In this document: in pieces, positions 47,585 to 56,767 of the stretch | How the letters are laid out: each line of letters opens with the position of its first letter | Position numbering within the stretch: position 1 is the stretch's first letter | Assembly: GCF_023278565.1 (NCBI RefSeq) | Contig: NC_064675.1 | Span: 6,324,001 to 6,388,000 of the forward strand | Source of the DNA: Colletotrichum lupini | Taxonomy: Eukaryota > Ascomycota > Sordariomycetes > Glomerellales > Glomerellaceae | DNA length: 64,000 nucleotides | Direction of reading: 5' to 3' | The notes under the pieces: model-generated | What the model was told of the DNA's origin: nothing | Seen by the model: only the letters and a program-made list of their open reading frames with translations | Database searches by the model: none | Program-made: the position numbers and the translations under genes

Positions 47585-48180
47585 GACCTTACTTCGCAAT
47601 TAGGGTATATTATTATCCTAGTTAACGAGAGTATAAGCGAGAGCGAATTTACTATATATAGTAATATAATCTATTACTTATTAACTAAAAATAAGCGAGT
47701 AATAAGAAGTATACTAGCGTTAGAGGTCTATAATATAGTTAATAGCGTTAACCTCTTTTACGTAATTTTAACGACGCTAAAGAAGATTACTAATCGAATT
47801 AGCCTTTTACTTATTCTAACGGTTATTTATACTAATTCTTACTTACTATACGAATACCTCGTTAAATTAAAAACGATAAAAGAAAAGAGGTTTATAATTA
47901 ATATTATAGCCCTTAAGTAATCGTATAAAAGGCGCGAGATACTCGAAATCCGTTAGATTAATAATAAAAATAACCTCGTAAACGCTTTTATAAAAGTAAT
48001 ACTAAATAAGGGATTAGAGTAATTTATAAGTAGCGGAAAAGTTATTGTACGAATAGAGGGATAGGTTATATAAAAAGAGTAGAGAAAAGGGGGAAAAAGA
48101 GACGACTTAGTAAACGGGCTTAAGGTTAAATTATACCTCTAACCGTAGTAGTTAAATTAATAAAAGAAAGAGAAAGTTAG
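47585..48180 (+). pseudogene. Copia pol remnant, right part (RNase H C-terminal region)
   Basis: Continues the RNase H domain cut at 40793. Readable segments include LGYIIILVNES, ITNRISLLLILTVIYTNSYLLYEYLVKLKTI and KEKRFIINIIALK, then RREILEIRQINN-like sequence after undoing a TAG. These match the copia RNase H pattern with the Asp of TDSKSLYD changed to Asn. Stops are of the CAA/CAG-to-TAA/TAG type. Confidence 0.83.
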
Positions 48181-48385
48181 TATCGGATTAGAAGTTTAAT
48201 TTAATTATAGTATTTAGCTAACTGCGCAGGGGCTAATTAGGGGCCCTATTTACGATTATTATAGCTAGCTTAACTTATAGTTAGAACCTCCTTTTTATAC
48301 TTACTACGCAGATATTTATATAGTTTAATTAATCTCTTCGTTAACTACGGTTCGAACTAACTACCCTATAATAGGGATACTAATA
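48181..48385 (+). repeat. Right (3') LTR of the copia element, 205 bp
   Basis: Same length as the left LTR, with over twenty differences that are almost all transitions; I saw one clear transversion. A purine-rich tract (about 48162-48176, aaaagaaagagaaag) precedes it, as expected for a polypurine tract of a plus-strand element. Confidence 0.92.
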
Positions 48386-48390
48386 GTAAT
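48386..48390. repeat. Target-site duplication GTAAT, right of the copia element
   Basis: Matches 34163-34167; five bases is the usual duplication for LTR retrotransposons. Confidence 0.92.
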
Positions 48391-48907
48391 AGGAGACGCT
48401 AAAATTGAGGGCCGAGGCAATCTCCAGCTTGCCGTGACGGCACGCAGTCTACAGTCGTACTTCCTCTTGGCGAGCGACAACGATGTGCAACCGCCCAACT
48501 TTATCGGAAACCGCGCCACAGGCATTCTCTGGGACAGGAAGATTAACCACACGACGTACTTTGGCGACGAAATTGCCTATATTCAGGGCATTCACATGCT
48601 GCCAATTGTGCCGAGCAGTGCGTATGTACGAAAGGCATCCTTTGTGAGAGAGGAATGGGATCAGTATTTTGCCGGCAATAAGTCGGGATCTCTCACTAGC
48701 GGCGGCTTTGCAGGCCATGTGTACGCCAACCTCGCGATTGCGGACAAGGCTGGTGCGGTTGAAAGTTATGAGTTCATGAGGAAGCAGACTCCTGACAGCC
48801 CCTACCTGAGCGGAGTGAGTTTGACGTGGAACCTCGCTTACACGGCGGCGCTGGGAGGCAGTTTGGGATCGAACTCCACGTTGAACTCAACAAGTCGGGC
48901 GGTCTGA
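48391..48907 (+). pseudogene. GH81 endo-1,3-beta-glucanase, 3' part, separated by the insertion
   Basis: This is the C-terminal 172 codons of the GH81 gene, with no start codon of its own. It begins GGA GAC GCT in the frame left open at 34167 and stops with TGA at 48905-48907. Family segments include GRGNLQLAVTARSLQSYFLL, GNRATGILWDRKINHTTYFG and IQGIHMLPIVPSSAYVR. There are no internal stops and base composition is normal, so RIP has not visibly spread into it. The stop lies 57 bp from the 3' end of the convergent transcription-factor gene. Confidence 0.93.
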
Positions 48908-48963
48908 AGTGAATGACCAACTATTTGTCTTGGGGTGAAAGTTGGAGTGAGCTAAATTTGAGT

Positions 48964-50576
48964 TTACGAGGCCACGTCCACGTCCTTGTACACAGGAAGG
49001 GCTTCGCGGAGTTGAGATGCGATTTGAACTGAGAAAGTTAGTCACATTTTCATGTAACAATAAAGTAGAGAAGATAGCAAGAGCTTGAAACCTACGTGCA
49101 ATTTTCCATCTTCTTGAAATTCGTCCCGAAAGCATCTGAATCACCTCTCGTAACAGAGTCTTGGCGTCACGATCGTAATGCTTTCCTAGTAGAATTGCTG
49201 CTAAGCCGACCTTCTTGTATAGGATGACTGCAGTAAGAGGCATCCTATCGAGTTTGAGAATGTCCGCAGTCTTCTCCATACGCATCAGATCATGAGCAAT
49301 AGTAAGGGCCATTTCAAGAGCTGCGATGGACGATTCCTTGACAAATAAAGGAAGTTTTTGACCATTACACGCCAGCCTCTTTTCGTGAAGTTCTATCAGT
49401 GCCCTTCTCTCTATTAGCTGCGGCTCCTTGACTTTCTAAAGAATTACTTGCAAGAGATATAAAGTGACCACTTTGTACTGGTGCTCAAGCCGCTTCCAGC
49501 TTATGGTCAGGGTTTCTCGGATTTTCCTTTGTATCAGCATGTCGAGCTTCCACGATTCGTGATTAAGTAGTGTCTCAAGCTCGACGGACGGATCTCTGGT
49601 GCGCTGCATGACACTCTGCAGCGCATAGAGCGCCTGGATTTCGCTGGCGAAGACCCCGTATGTCTGAACATCGTCTGCGGAAAATACAAGCGGCTGAAAC
49701 GGGCCACTGATATCAAGGTCTTGAATCCATGCGTCATCCTCACTGGGAAGCATCGCGCCGAGTCGAGCATCGCGAACAAGTGGTGCTCGTTCAGAGTTCC
49801 CAGTAGAATAAGTGTCAAGCCTATCGAGAAAGAATATAGCCCACCATACACGCATCTTCTCCTCATTGAACACCGTAGCAGGATTCAAAGATTGGTATAG
49901 GCCGGTTACATGGCCAAGACTGGCACATATCGCCAACGTGGCATACGCATCAGACACGAAGCCTCGACCCTGCTCGTATATGGCGAGTAGCAGGCCTGAC
50001 TGGATGGTTTGCAAGTGACCCCTCGAATATTTCTGTAACAGTATGAATGCCAATTTGCAATTGTCATACAGCGACGGTAAGAGAGGTTCATTGTATGGCG
50101 CCAAAGCAGAGGATATCACCGGGGTGATCAGCAAAATGTGTAAGATAAGACTAGCGAGCTCGGCAGATGGCGTGCTCTGTAATGACGCTGCTTGTCTTCT
50201 CAAGCCGAGTGGGTGAATGATTGGAATCCATTCGTGGATCGAACTCAAGTATCCATCAACTACCATCTCTATTCCAAGGTCGAGGACTTCTAGCGTGGCG
50301 AACAAGTGTGTTGTTAGCAAGTCGTCATGATCTTGGCGTGTTGCTAACTTTGGTCCTAGAAGAGAAGAAGAAATCAGATGTGCTTCCTTGTAGTAAGAGC
50401 CGTAGTGACATATGCTATTGTGACTATGTGGTATCAGTGGTTTGAACGCCTTGTAAGACAGACATGCTTGATACTTACTCTATGCACCGGCTACAAGCCG
50501 GTAGTAGCCGATCGCAACCCTTCTTCTTTGTCGAGCACAAATGACAGGCGTTCGAGGATAAATTACTTGTCGACAT
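48964..50576 (-). pseudogene. Zn2Cys6 fungal transcription factor with an in-frame TAG (496 codons, 3 exons)
   Basis: Exons 50576-50479, 50423-49096 and 49028-48964 join in frame (introns 55 and 67 nt; the first has a CTGAT branch site). The Zn2Cys6 cluster C-x2-C-x6-C-x6-C-x2-C-x6-C is complete only after splicing exon 1 (ACHLCSTKKKGC, ACSRC) to exon 2 (IDHNSIC), residues 11-39, which strongly supports that intron. The rest resembles the fungal-specific regulatory middle region. Codon 362 (49438-49436) is TAG. The same frame continues normally on both sides (VTLYLLQVIL, then KVKEPQLIERRALIELHEKR), so either the gene is disrupted or a tiny intron (for example 49471-49427, 45 nt, no good branch site) removes the stop. 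I chose the ATG at 50576 for its better context; an in-frame ATG lies at 50654. Confidence 0.75.
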
Positions 50577-51103
50577 ACTCGCTTTAGTACAGGATCGAGT
50601 CATCTCGACAAGCAACAGATTGGTATGAGTTCGAGAGAAGTTTCGGAGGAGCATGCAGAGCACTCCATAGCACGGGTTGTTCCGGGAGAGTCAGCTTGCT
50701 GACAAACTATTTCTAGTACTATTCTAAGCTATTCCGCCGCTAGTCCGCCGCTGACCCGCCACTTGCAGGGCTAAGACCGTGCCAACCCGCCGGAGTAGTG
50801 TCGGACAAGTGGTGTGCCAGGACCTAGCAATGCTACGATGCTCTTAAGGGGTTACAACATTGATCTCAATACCAATTGACTGTCAGAACCACCTCTCGTG
50901 ATGAATGCTAGGAGTCGCTGCTATCTGAAAACTGGTCACAATGATTCATGCCGATGGGGTTTCTAAAGACTCTGGAGCCGGTGTCATAAATAGCCCAACT
51001 TCTTCTCACTCTTACCGACGTATTTCAGGCTGCACATCAACTTCATTAACTACATTGTCTGATATATTATTGCAATCTTGTAGCAGATCTCCATTCTACT
51101 ATA
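50577..51103. promoter_or_regulatory. Divergent promoter between the Zn2Cys6 factor and the dioxygenase, with CCG triplets
   Basis: This is 527 bp between two divergent start codons. It contains TCCGCCGCT twice (50733-50741 and 50744-50752, 11-bp spacing), a further CCCGCC at 50755-50760, CCCGCCGGAG at 50786-50795 and TCGG near 50801. Zn2Cys6 proteins typically bind paired CGG/CCG triplets, so these are candidate operator sites (inference). Confidence 0.5.
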
Positions 51104-51952
51104 ATGACACTTCCACAGAAGATTCGCGGCCCTTCCCTTTTCATCAGCCATGGAGCTGGCCCCCTCCCCCTTATCCACCCAGGCTTGGAGGATTTCCGGC
51201 AGCAAGTCGCCAAATTGGGTAGTAGGCTCAATGGAGTCAAAGGAATTATCCTACTTTCAGCGCATTGGGAAACCGATGAGCCCGAGATCACGGCTCTTGC
51301 AGACCCTGGTCTCTACTTCGACTACGGAACTGTGGCCGCAGCCCAAGCCCTTGTTCCACCTGAGGCCTACGAGACCAGGTACCCCATCCTTGGAAACACA
51401 ACATTAGCCGCGGAAATCAACCAACGCCTCCTGGATTGCGGCTTCAGACCGGTTCTCGACTATAAGAGAGGCTTGGATCACGGTGTCTTTGTCCCGCTCA
51501 AGATCATGCGGCCCAAGGCAGACATACCTGTTGTCCAGGTATCTGTTCTCACTGGAAAGGACGAGGAGGAGGCCACAGACAAGAACCTGCGTCTAGGTCG
51601 CGCCTTGGAGTACTTCAGAGACTTCGGATACGCCATAATGGGGAGCGGCGGGTCGTACCACGACTTCATGACCATGAAAGACGTTCTCCAAGGTTCTGGC
51701 AAAATTCCCTCGGGGACTGAGGAGTTTGAAAGCTACCTCGAATCTACGGCGGCAATTTCTGATTCAAACACTCGCGAGGAGGCTCTTAGGCGCTGGCGGG
51801 ACACCCCGTCAAGCTATGTGGCTCACGTGAAAGCCGAGGCTGAGCATTTTTGGCCGTTTCTTGTTGCAGCTGGCAGTGGCGGGGACGTTTCTGGGCAGCG
51901 AATCCTCAAACTTCTTTCCCAAGGCTTACCAATGAGCTTCTACGAGTGGTGA
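51104..51952 (+). CDS. LigB-type extradiol ring-cleavage dioxygenase, DODA-like (282 aa)
   Basis: An intronless ORF with an ATG at 51104 and typical family length. The family opens catechol-type rings using Fe(II) or zinc; bacterial YgiD and plant DOPA 4,5-dioxygenase are members. Candidate metal ligands are visible: His16 in LFISHGAG, His54 in LLSAHWET and a third His in RGLDHGVFVPL near residue 130. A later His lies in HFWPFLVAAG near residue 250. SGGSYHDF near residue 185 is another conserved block. No signal peptide, so cytosolic. It lies divergent to the Zn2Cys6 gene. Substrate specificity cannot be read from the sequence. Confidence 0.92.
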   Translation: MTLPQKIRGPSLFISHGAGPLPLIHPGLEDFRQQVAKLGSRLNGVKGIILLSAHWETDEPEITALADPGLYFDYGTVAAAQALVPPEAYETRYPILGNTTLAAEINQRLLDCGFRPVLDYKRGLDHGVFVPLKIMRPKADIPVVQVSVLTGKDEEEATDKNLRLGRALEYFRDFGYAIMGSGGSYHDFMTMKDVLQGSGKIPSGTEEFESYLESTAAISDSNTREEALRRWRDTPSSYVAHVKAEAEHFWPFLVAAGSGGDVSGQRILKLLSQGLPMSFYEW

Positions 51953-51976
51953 GCAGTGACGATTGGTTAAGGGGAA

Positions 51977-51993
51977 GGGGGGGGGGGGGGGGG
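51977..51993. repeat. Poly(G) tract, 17 nt
   Basis: A G homopolymer in the 3' flank of the dioxygenase gene. Length is prone to sequencing error. Confidence 0.8.
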
Positions 51994-52660
51994 TTTCACC
52001 GGGTGGCAAATTAGGTCTGGGTGTTGGACGACTAAGGCTGTGACGGCCGGATGCTATATGGATTGATACGTAGCCAAATAGTTTGCTTCGACATGGACTA
52101 CGTACAATAAGAAAGTTATTGGAATATTCCCGCACTATGGAGCTGCTACCCAAAAGGAAGATTGCAGGGCCGTCTGTGGATGTTAGGGAACCCCAACAGT
52201 TGGTCTCGTGGTCCATCCACCGCATGGCTGGCCCAGAGCCTAAACCAGACGTGCATGCTCCTCCCCGGAGCAAACGCATTCACCCCTGCTAAGAGCCTGA
52301 AAGGCCACAAGCTATAGTGTCGGGCCCACAAAGGCTTTCTCACGGCACTCCCATGATAGGTGTGCATAATGAAAAGAATGGGTTGGCATGTTAGTAAAGG
52401 AGAGCGTCGGCAGGGGGCTTTGGCAAGAGAGGCCAAGGCACATTACGGCTAACTTGGCATATTCGCATCTTTAGGTTCAATTTAACGTCACTCCATCTAG
52501 TGGTATCATTAAACATAAATAACTGTTGCACTAAACGGATGTCTTAGGTGTTGGTGGGTCTCTGTCCATGTGCCATGCGCCGTCGCTTTAAACCGCAAAC
52601 CCCCAGAACAAAAGAATTAAACAATACCCGCGCAGTCCTTGCCCTCGATTAAGAATCCCA
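51994..52660. other. Intergenic between convergent genes, no gene seen
   Basis: 3' flanks of the rightward dioxygenase and the leftward membrane protein. The 89-117-codon ORFs here show no recognisable features. Confidence 0.5.
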
Positions 52661-53580
52661 TCAACCAATCTCGACAGGCTTTGAACTGATGTAAAAGCCG
52701 TTTGACCTAGCCGGCGACTGAGGCGCCTCTACCACCGCTGGTGCTAATCTTGCCGAGTCACGATTGTATGCAGGAGGCTGTATTAACGCCATCTCCTGTA
52801 AATTATCAAGAGTCTTCTGATGTCGCTTGAGATATCTGCACCATGTAACGGCGCAGACCACGCAAGTGATACCGATGACGCCAACGCCGACTCCGATACC
52901 AGCCTGCGCTCCGACGGGTAGACCACCACCGCCACCACCACCACCAGAAGACTCAGCGCTCTGGCTGGCAGTGGAAGTCGGTGTGCCAGCAGACGCGGTC
53001 TGTCCATCGCTGACAGTCGTTTGTTGGATCGAGGTTTCTGCTGAAGATGCAAATGAAAGGGCTTGAGTGCTTGTTGGGAGCTCGGAGGTTGAAATGAAAA
53101 CTGCAGTTGTGGATGTTAACAACGGTAGGGTTACTTTGGGAATCTCGGGCTCGTCGGTGATGTTGAAGCATGCCGAGGACATTTGTTGGAAGTCGAAGTT
53201 TCCCTGATGAGACGAATCGCCTTCGAATAGCCATAGAAAGAAGACATTCGACGAACCCAAGTCAAACTTGTTCGTCGCGACTGTCCATGTAAGCTCTTTG
53301 ACGGGCCCTGAGCCATCCTCTAAAGTCCCTGTTAGCGAGACCAGCAAGACTCATTCCCTCTATTTGACTTACGGATGGAAAACAAGATGTCTCCGACGCT
53401 TGCGGAGTCGCCAACTAGAGATTGTTGCCAAAGTGCTATTGTGTAGTTTTTGAACTTTGTGTTGTAGGCGATTTTCTTTGTTTCTCCGATCCTCCACGTT
53501 TCTCTCTTCTGAACGGGGCTGAAGAACTGTGCATAGAGGCAAGGAAATAAGAAAAATGACAGTATGACTGCAAAGAACAT
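52661..53580 (-). CDS. Single-pass membrane protein with Ser/Thr-rich ectodomain (291 aa, one intron)
   Basis: Exons 53580-53373 and 53328-52661 join across a 44-nt intron (donor gtaagt, acceptor taacag). The layout is a signal peptide (MFFAVILSFFLFPCLYAQ), an ectodomain of about 110 residues with Trp-rich segments (ETWRIGETKKIAYNT, ALWQQSLVG, FFLWLFEGDSS), a Ser/Thr-rich stalk, a poly-Gly stretch, one membrane helix (GAQAGIGVGVGVIGITCVVCAVTWC, given here only as a landmark near residues 205-230) and a cytosolic tail with PPAYNRD. The ectodomain resembles a large group of fungal surface proteins with an immunoglobulin-like fold before a stalk. The role is unknown; a cell-wall sensor is possible from the layout. 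Confidence 0.85.
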
Positions 53581-54870
53581 CTTGGAAGACTGTTTGTTGT
53601 TGCGGAATGGTCAAGTCGAAGTGGCGTTGACTCGACCACGAGCGTGATATCGCTTCCTTAATATCGGACTTAGATCGAAGGCTGGCTGTTGACAGCGAAT
53701 GCTGCGCCCGACCTGGCGCTGTGGTTCGGAGGCCCACTGGCGTGTTCCAAACCCTTGTCAAGATTCCAACACTTATCTGCTGGACTCTTAACTTCCAACA
53801 GCCTGCCTGCTACTCTGTCCCTACTTCACTGTCAAAATCTTGAAGTGATCTGGGTCACTTTCTCAAGGGCCTGCTTCAGGCTGGCTCGGCTGGGTACGGT
53901 AGCCCGCCAGTCACTGATTGCTCTCCATTTTTGCCGCCTAGGCTGCATGCATGGACCCCTTGTATGTTGTTCTACGCCGTGAAGTCTTGACCTGCGTTGG
54001 TGTAGTGTAGATCATCAGGAAGACTTGACACATGACTACTTGAAAACCTCCATATCAAGAGACTCTAGGAACGCGGTCTATAGATTACGAAGACCGAAGT
54101 CCTAGGAAAAGGCTTTTGCACCCTCAATCAGCAAGACCACGGTGATATTCCGTATTATCCCCTCGACAGTGATGTTTGCTCTCGGCCGAGACAGGGTCTA
54201 CCCCTGACCCTGCGATGTGGCTTTTTTGGCCAGTCGTGCCAGTCAAGGGCGTCGAGAAAAGGGCCAATCATAGCGTGTGAATTATTGCCGCCCAATTTCT
54301 TACCGCCCGCCTTCTTGCCGCCGTCATTGAGGGCTCAGCGCGGACTTGCGGAACAAAACACGAACCAACCGCCTCGTATGACCAAGGTGCTGTGATGCGT
54401 GGTGCATTTGAAGTCCCAACCAACGCCAAGCCCTTTCTGAAAAGCAAATCAGCTTCAAGCGTTCTCCGGACTGCTCCCCTTTCTCCCATCCCAAGATCTG
54501 CTACTTTGGGTCCGGATGTGCGATGAACGCCTGGAACAAAGTTGTCTGCGTGCAGGGCTGAGAACATAGCCCGTAAAATTGAAGGAAGATCTTCTGCCCT
54601 CTCTGAATCTTATCAGTCAGTAAGCAACCAGGTGCATGCTGGTCTTTCCTTTGGGGGTTGGCTGAAAATTGCATTGTGCCCCCTCCCGCCCATCCCGCCG
54701 CCTGCCGATGTTTTTAATTAGACAACCCACCATGCAGTCGAATACGGTTTGGCTTGCCAGCTGATTGTCCTCTTTCTTTCATAAGACTTGTCCCCCGTCA
54801 GTCTCACTCCGCTTGTTGGCTGTTTTCAAGACTCTCCTTTGCAAATTTCTGGCGTTCTCCTCCTTTCCTA
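53581..54870. other. Intergenic between divergent genes, no gene seen
   Basis: Promoter DNA of the leftward membrane protein and the rightward glycosyltransferase. Short ORFs only. Confidence 0.5.
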
Positions 54871-56197
54871 ATGCACAAAACGAGTAGGATGGCTTTTCTA
54901 CCTATCAGGCCAACCTCCAAGAGGGATCTGTGCATCATCGCAGCAGTCTTTGTCACTGTTGTGTTATTCCTGCATAACCCATTTCCAGACCATATCCCAC
55001 GGCCGGGTGGCACAGCTTCAAAAGTCTCGTCAACTGGTTTGATGAGCGCGATCCAAAACAGCACATTAGGCGTGAGTCCTCTCCCAGCGCTGGTTGGGAG
55101 TAACACAATCTCACGATGCTGTGCCTGTAGTTTGAAAAGATTTTCGTCGTCGGCCTTCCAAGCCGGACAGATCGCAGAGATGGCATGATTCTGCAAGCTG
55201 CGCTGAGTGAGATTGAAGTCAATTTTGTGGATGGTGTGCCTGGCAACACCGTAGTCGACAAGGCGATACCAAAAACGAGCGAGCACGATCGCTTGCATGA
55301 TGGCGCCATAGGCTGTTGGCGTGGCCACATGACTGCGCTCGAGGAGTGAGTCGAGTCCTTGCTGACCATACAATACTCAGTCCACTGACCTTATTCCTAA
55401 GAATCGTCCGTCATAACCTATCTTCAGCTCTTATTCTCGAAGACGATGTCGACTGGGACATCAGAATCAGAAAGCAGTTGCACGACTTTGCTCTCTCAGC
55501 TCAAACCCTGACTCAGCCCCTTCCCGATGGACCTGCAACTTATGCGGACCCAACATACCCGAGGCCGGTCGAGAACTCGCCAGAGGTGGTTCCGGATATT
55601 CCTTTTGATTATCTTCCAGCTACTGTGGCACCAAAAACATCACCGTACGGAGACGACTGGGACCTGCTCTGGATCGGCCACTGCGGAATGCACTTCCCAT
55701 TCCGAGACAATAAGAGTATACCTAAAGCTCGCATCATCCGCTCCAATGACGTAACTGTCGCTCCCAAGAAGAACCTATGGACGTTCAACATCCCATTCAC
55801 TTTGAAAGAGACGTATCCGGAGCATACGCGGGCATATCACCATGCTCAAGAGGGCGTTTGCACACTAGGATATGCGATTAGCCAAAGGGGAGCGAGGAAG
55901 CTCCTGCATGAGGTGGCTTTGAAGGATGTCAGCGATGCGTACGATATTCTCTTGAGGTTCTTTTGCGAGGGCGCCAAGGGCCGAAAACCACACAACTGCT
56001 TGACGACACAGCCGGCGCTATTCCACCATCACCGACCGGCCGGCCCCAACAGTGCGATGAGCGACATTGGGAACCACGGTGATGGCTTTAGAGAGGTCAG
56101 CATGACCGACATGGTGAGATGGAGTGTGCGATTGAATGCTGATGCGCTTCTCGAAGGGAGGACGGATTTTGTTGACCAATATCCTGACGATAAATGA
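54871..56197 (+). CDS. Family-25-like glycosyltransferase, type II membrane protein (403 aa, 3 exons)
   Basis: Exons 54871-55071, 55131-55345 and 55402-56197 join in frame (introns 59 and 56 nt, both with gtgagt donors). An N-terminal anchor at residues about 21-36 (CIIAAVFVTVVLFLHN) after a basic cytosolic stretch predicts a Golgi or ER type II protein. The catalytic region starts FEKIFVVGLPSRTDRRDGM, the usual family-25 opening, and continues with GAIGCWRGHMTALEEIVRHN, then ALILEDDVDWD with the acidic EDD sugar-nucleotide/metal motif near residue 155, LLWIGHCGMHFP and GYAISQRGARKLLHE. Relatives act on LPS in bacteria and collagen in animals; fungal members have unknown acceptors. Convergent with the methyltransferase downstream. 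Confidence 0.9.
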
Positions 56198-56767
56198 ACT
56201 AAACTTAGATAGACCAAGGCTACACACTTGTCACTTTTCTTTTTTTTATATTTTATAGCAATCTTAGATATCTTACGTTCTATTCTTTTCAAAGTCAATT
56301 ACATTTCCAGTACCGACTTATTCGCAACAGTTCTGCGGGAAACGTCTCAACTCAAGTTGGCAGTCTCACTGTTTCAGAGTAGCAGAGCTTTCCATTCATT
56401 TGTGAACTCGAAGGTAGTTAGTCTGTTGAGATAGGCGCTGTCATCTAAGTCCATGATTGGCTATTTACTATAAGTGGTGTAGACAAGATTTCCTTCGGGA
56501 CGTGATAAATGACACCGTGATATCATCATCAGTAGAGAATTTGTGATGAAGCCATTTGAAGAAAGCATGCTAGCCAGATACATTTACGGACGGAAGCGAT
56601 GAGGCCATGCCACACAATCTCAAGCTCCAAATCTTGGCAAGAAGAAAGTTCATAAGCTACGCGATAGTTTTACCTAACACCTAGATGCGTGTCAAATGGC
56701 ATCCTCAAACATCTGTCGTCGGTCCGCTGTTCGTGCCCTAACCTGAAATGCGAGAAGCATGATCTGC

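Larger units (their letters stand above)
34168..48385 (+). mobile_element. RIP-degraded Ty1/copia LTR retrotransposon, itself interrupted by a gypsy element
   Basis: Total span is 14,218 bp; removing the nested element and one duplication leaves about 7.4 kb. The ends are 205-bp LTRs flanked by GTAAT. Plus-strand translation shows degenerate copia proteins in the order gag zinc knuckle (about 37449), protease (about 38165), integrase (about 38430-39150), reverse transcriptase (about 39880-40500) and RNase H (about 40650-40788, resuming at 47585-48050). This order (integrase before RT) defines Ty1/copia. Nearly all lost codons are CAG/CAA to TAG/TAA, TGG to TAG, or Cys to Tyr, as expected from C-to-T change at CpA on either strand. 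CA and TG dinucleotides are rare throughout. It is not autonomous. Confidence 0.93.

Noticed and set aside
34373..48180. AT-rich block as a mitochondrial insertion or a centromere
   Set aside because: Recognisable copia and gypsy proteins, paired LTRs and target duplications explain it, together with a transition-only mutation pattern.
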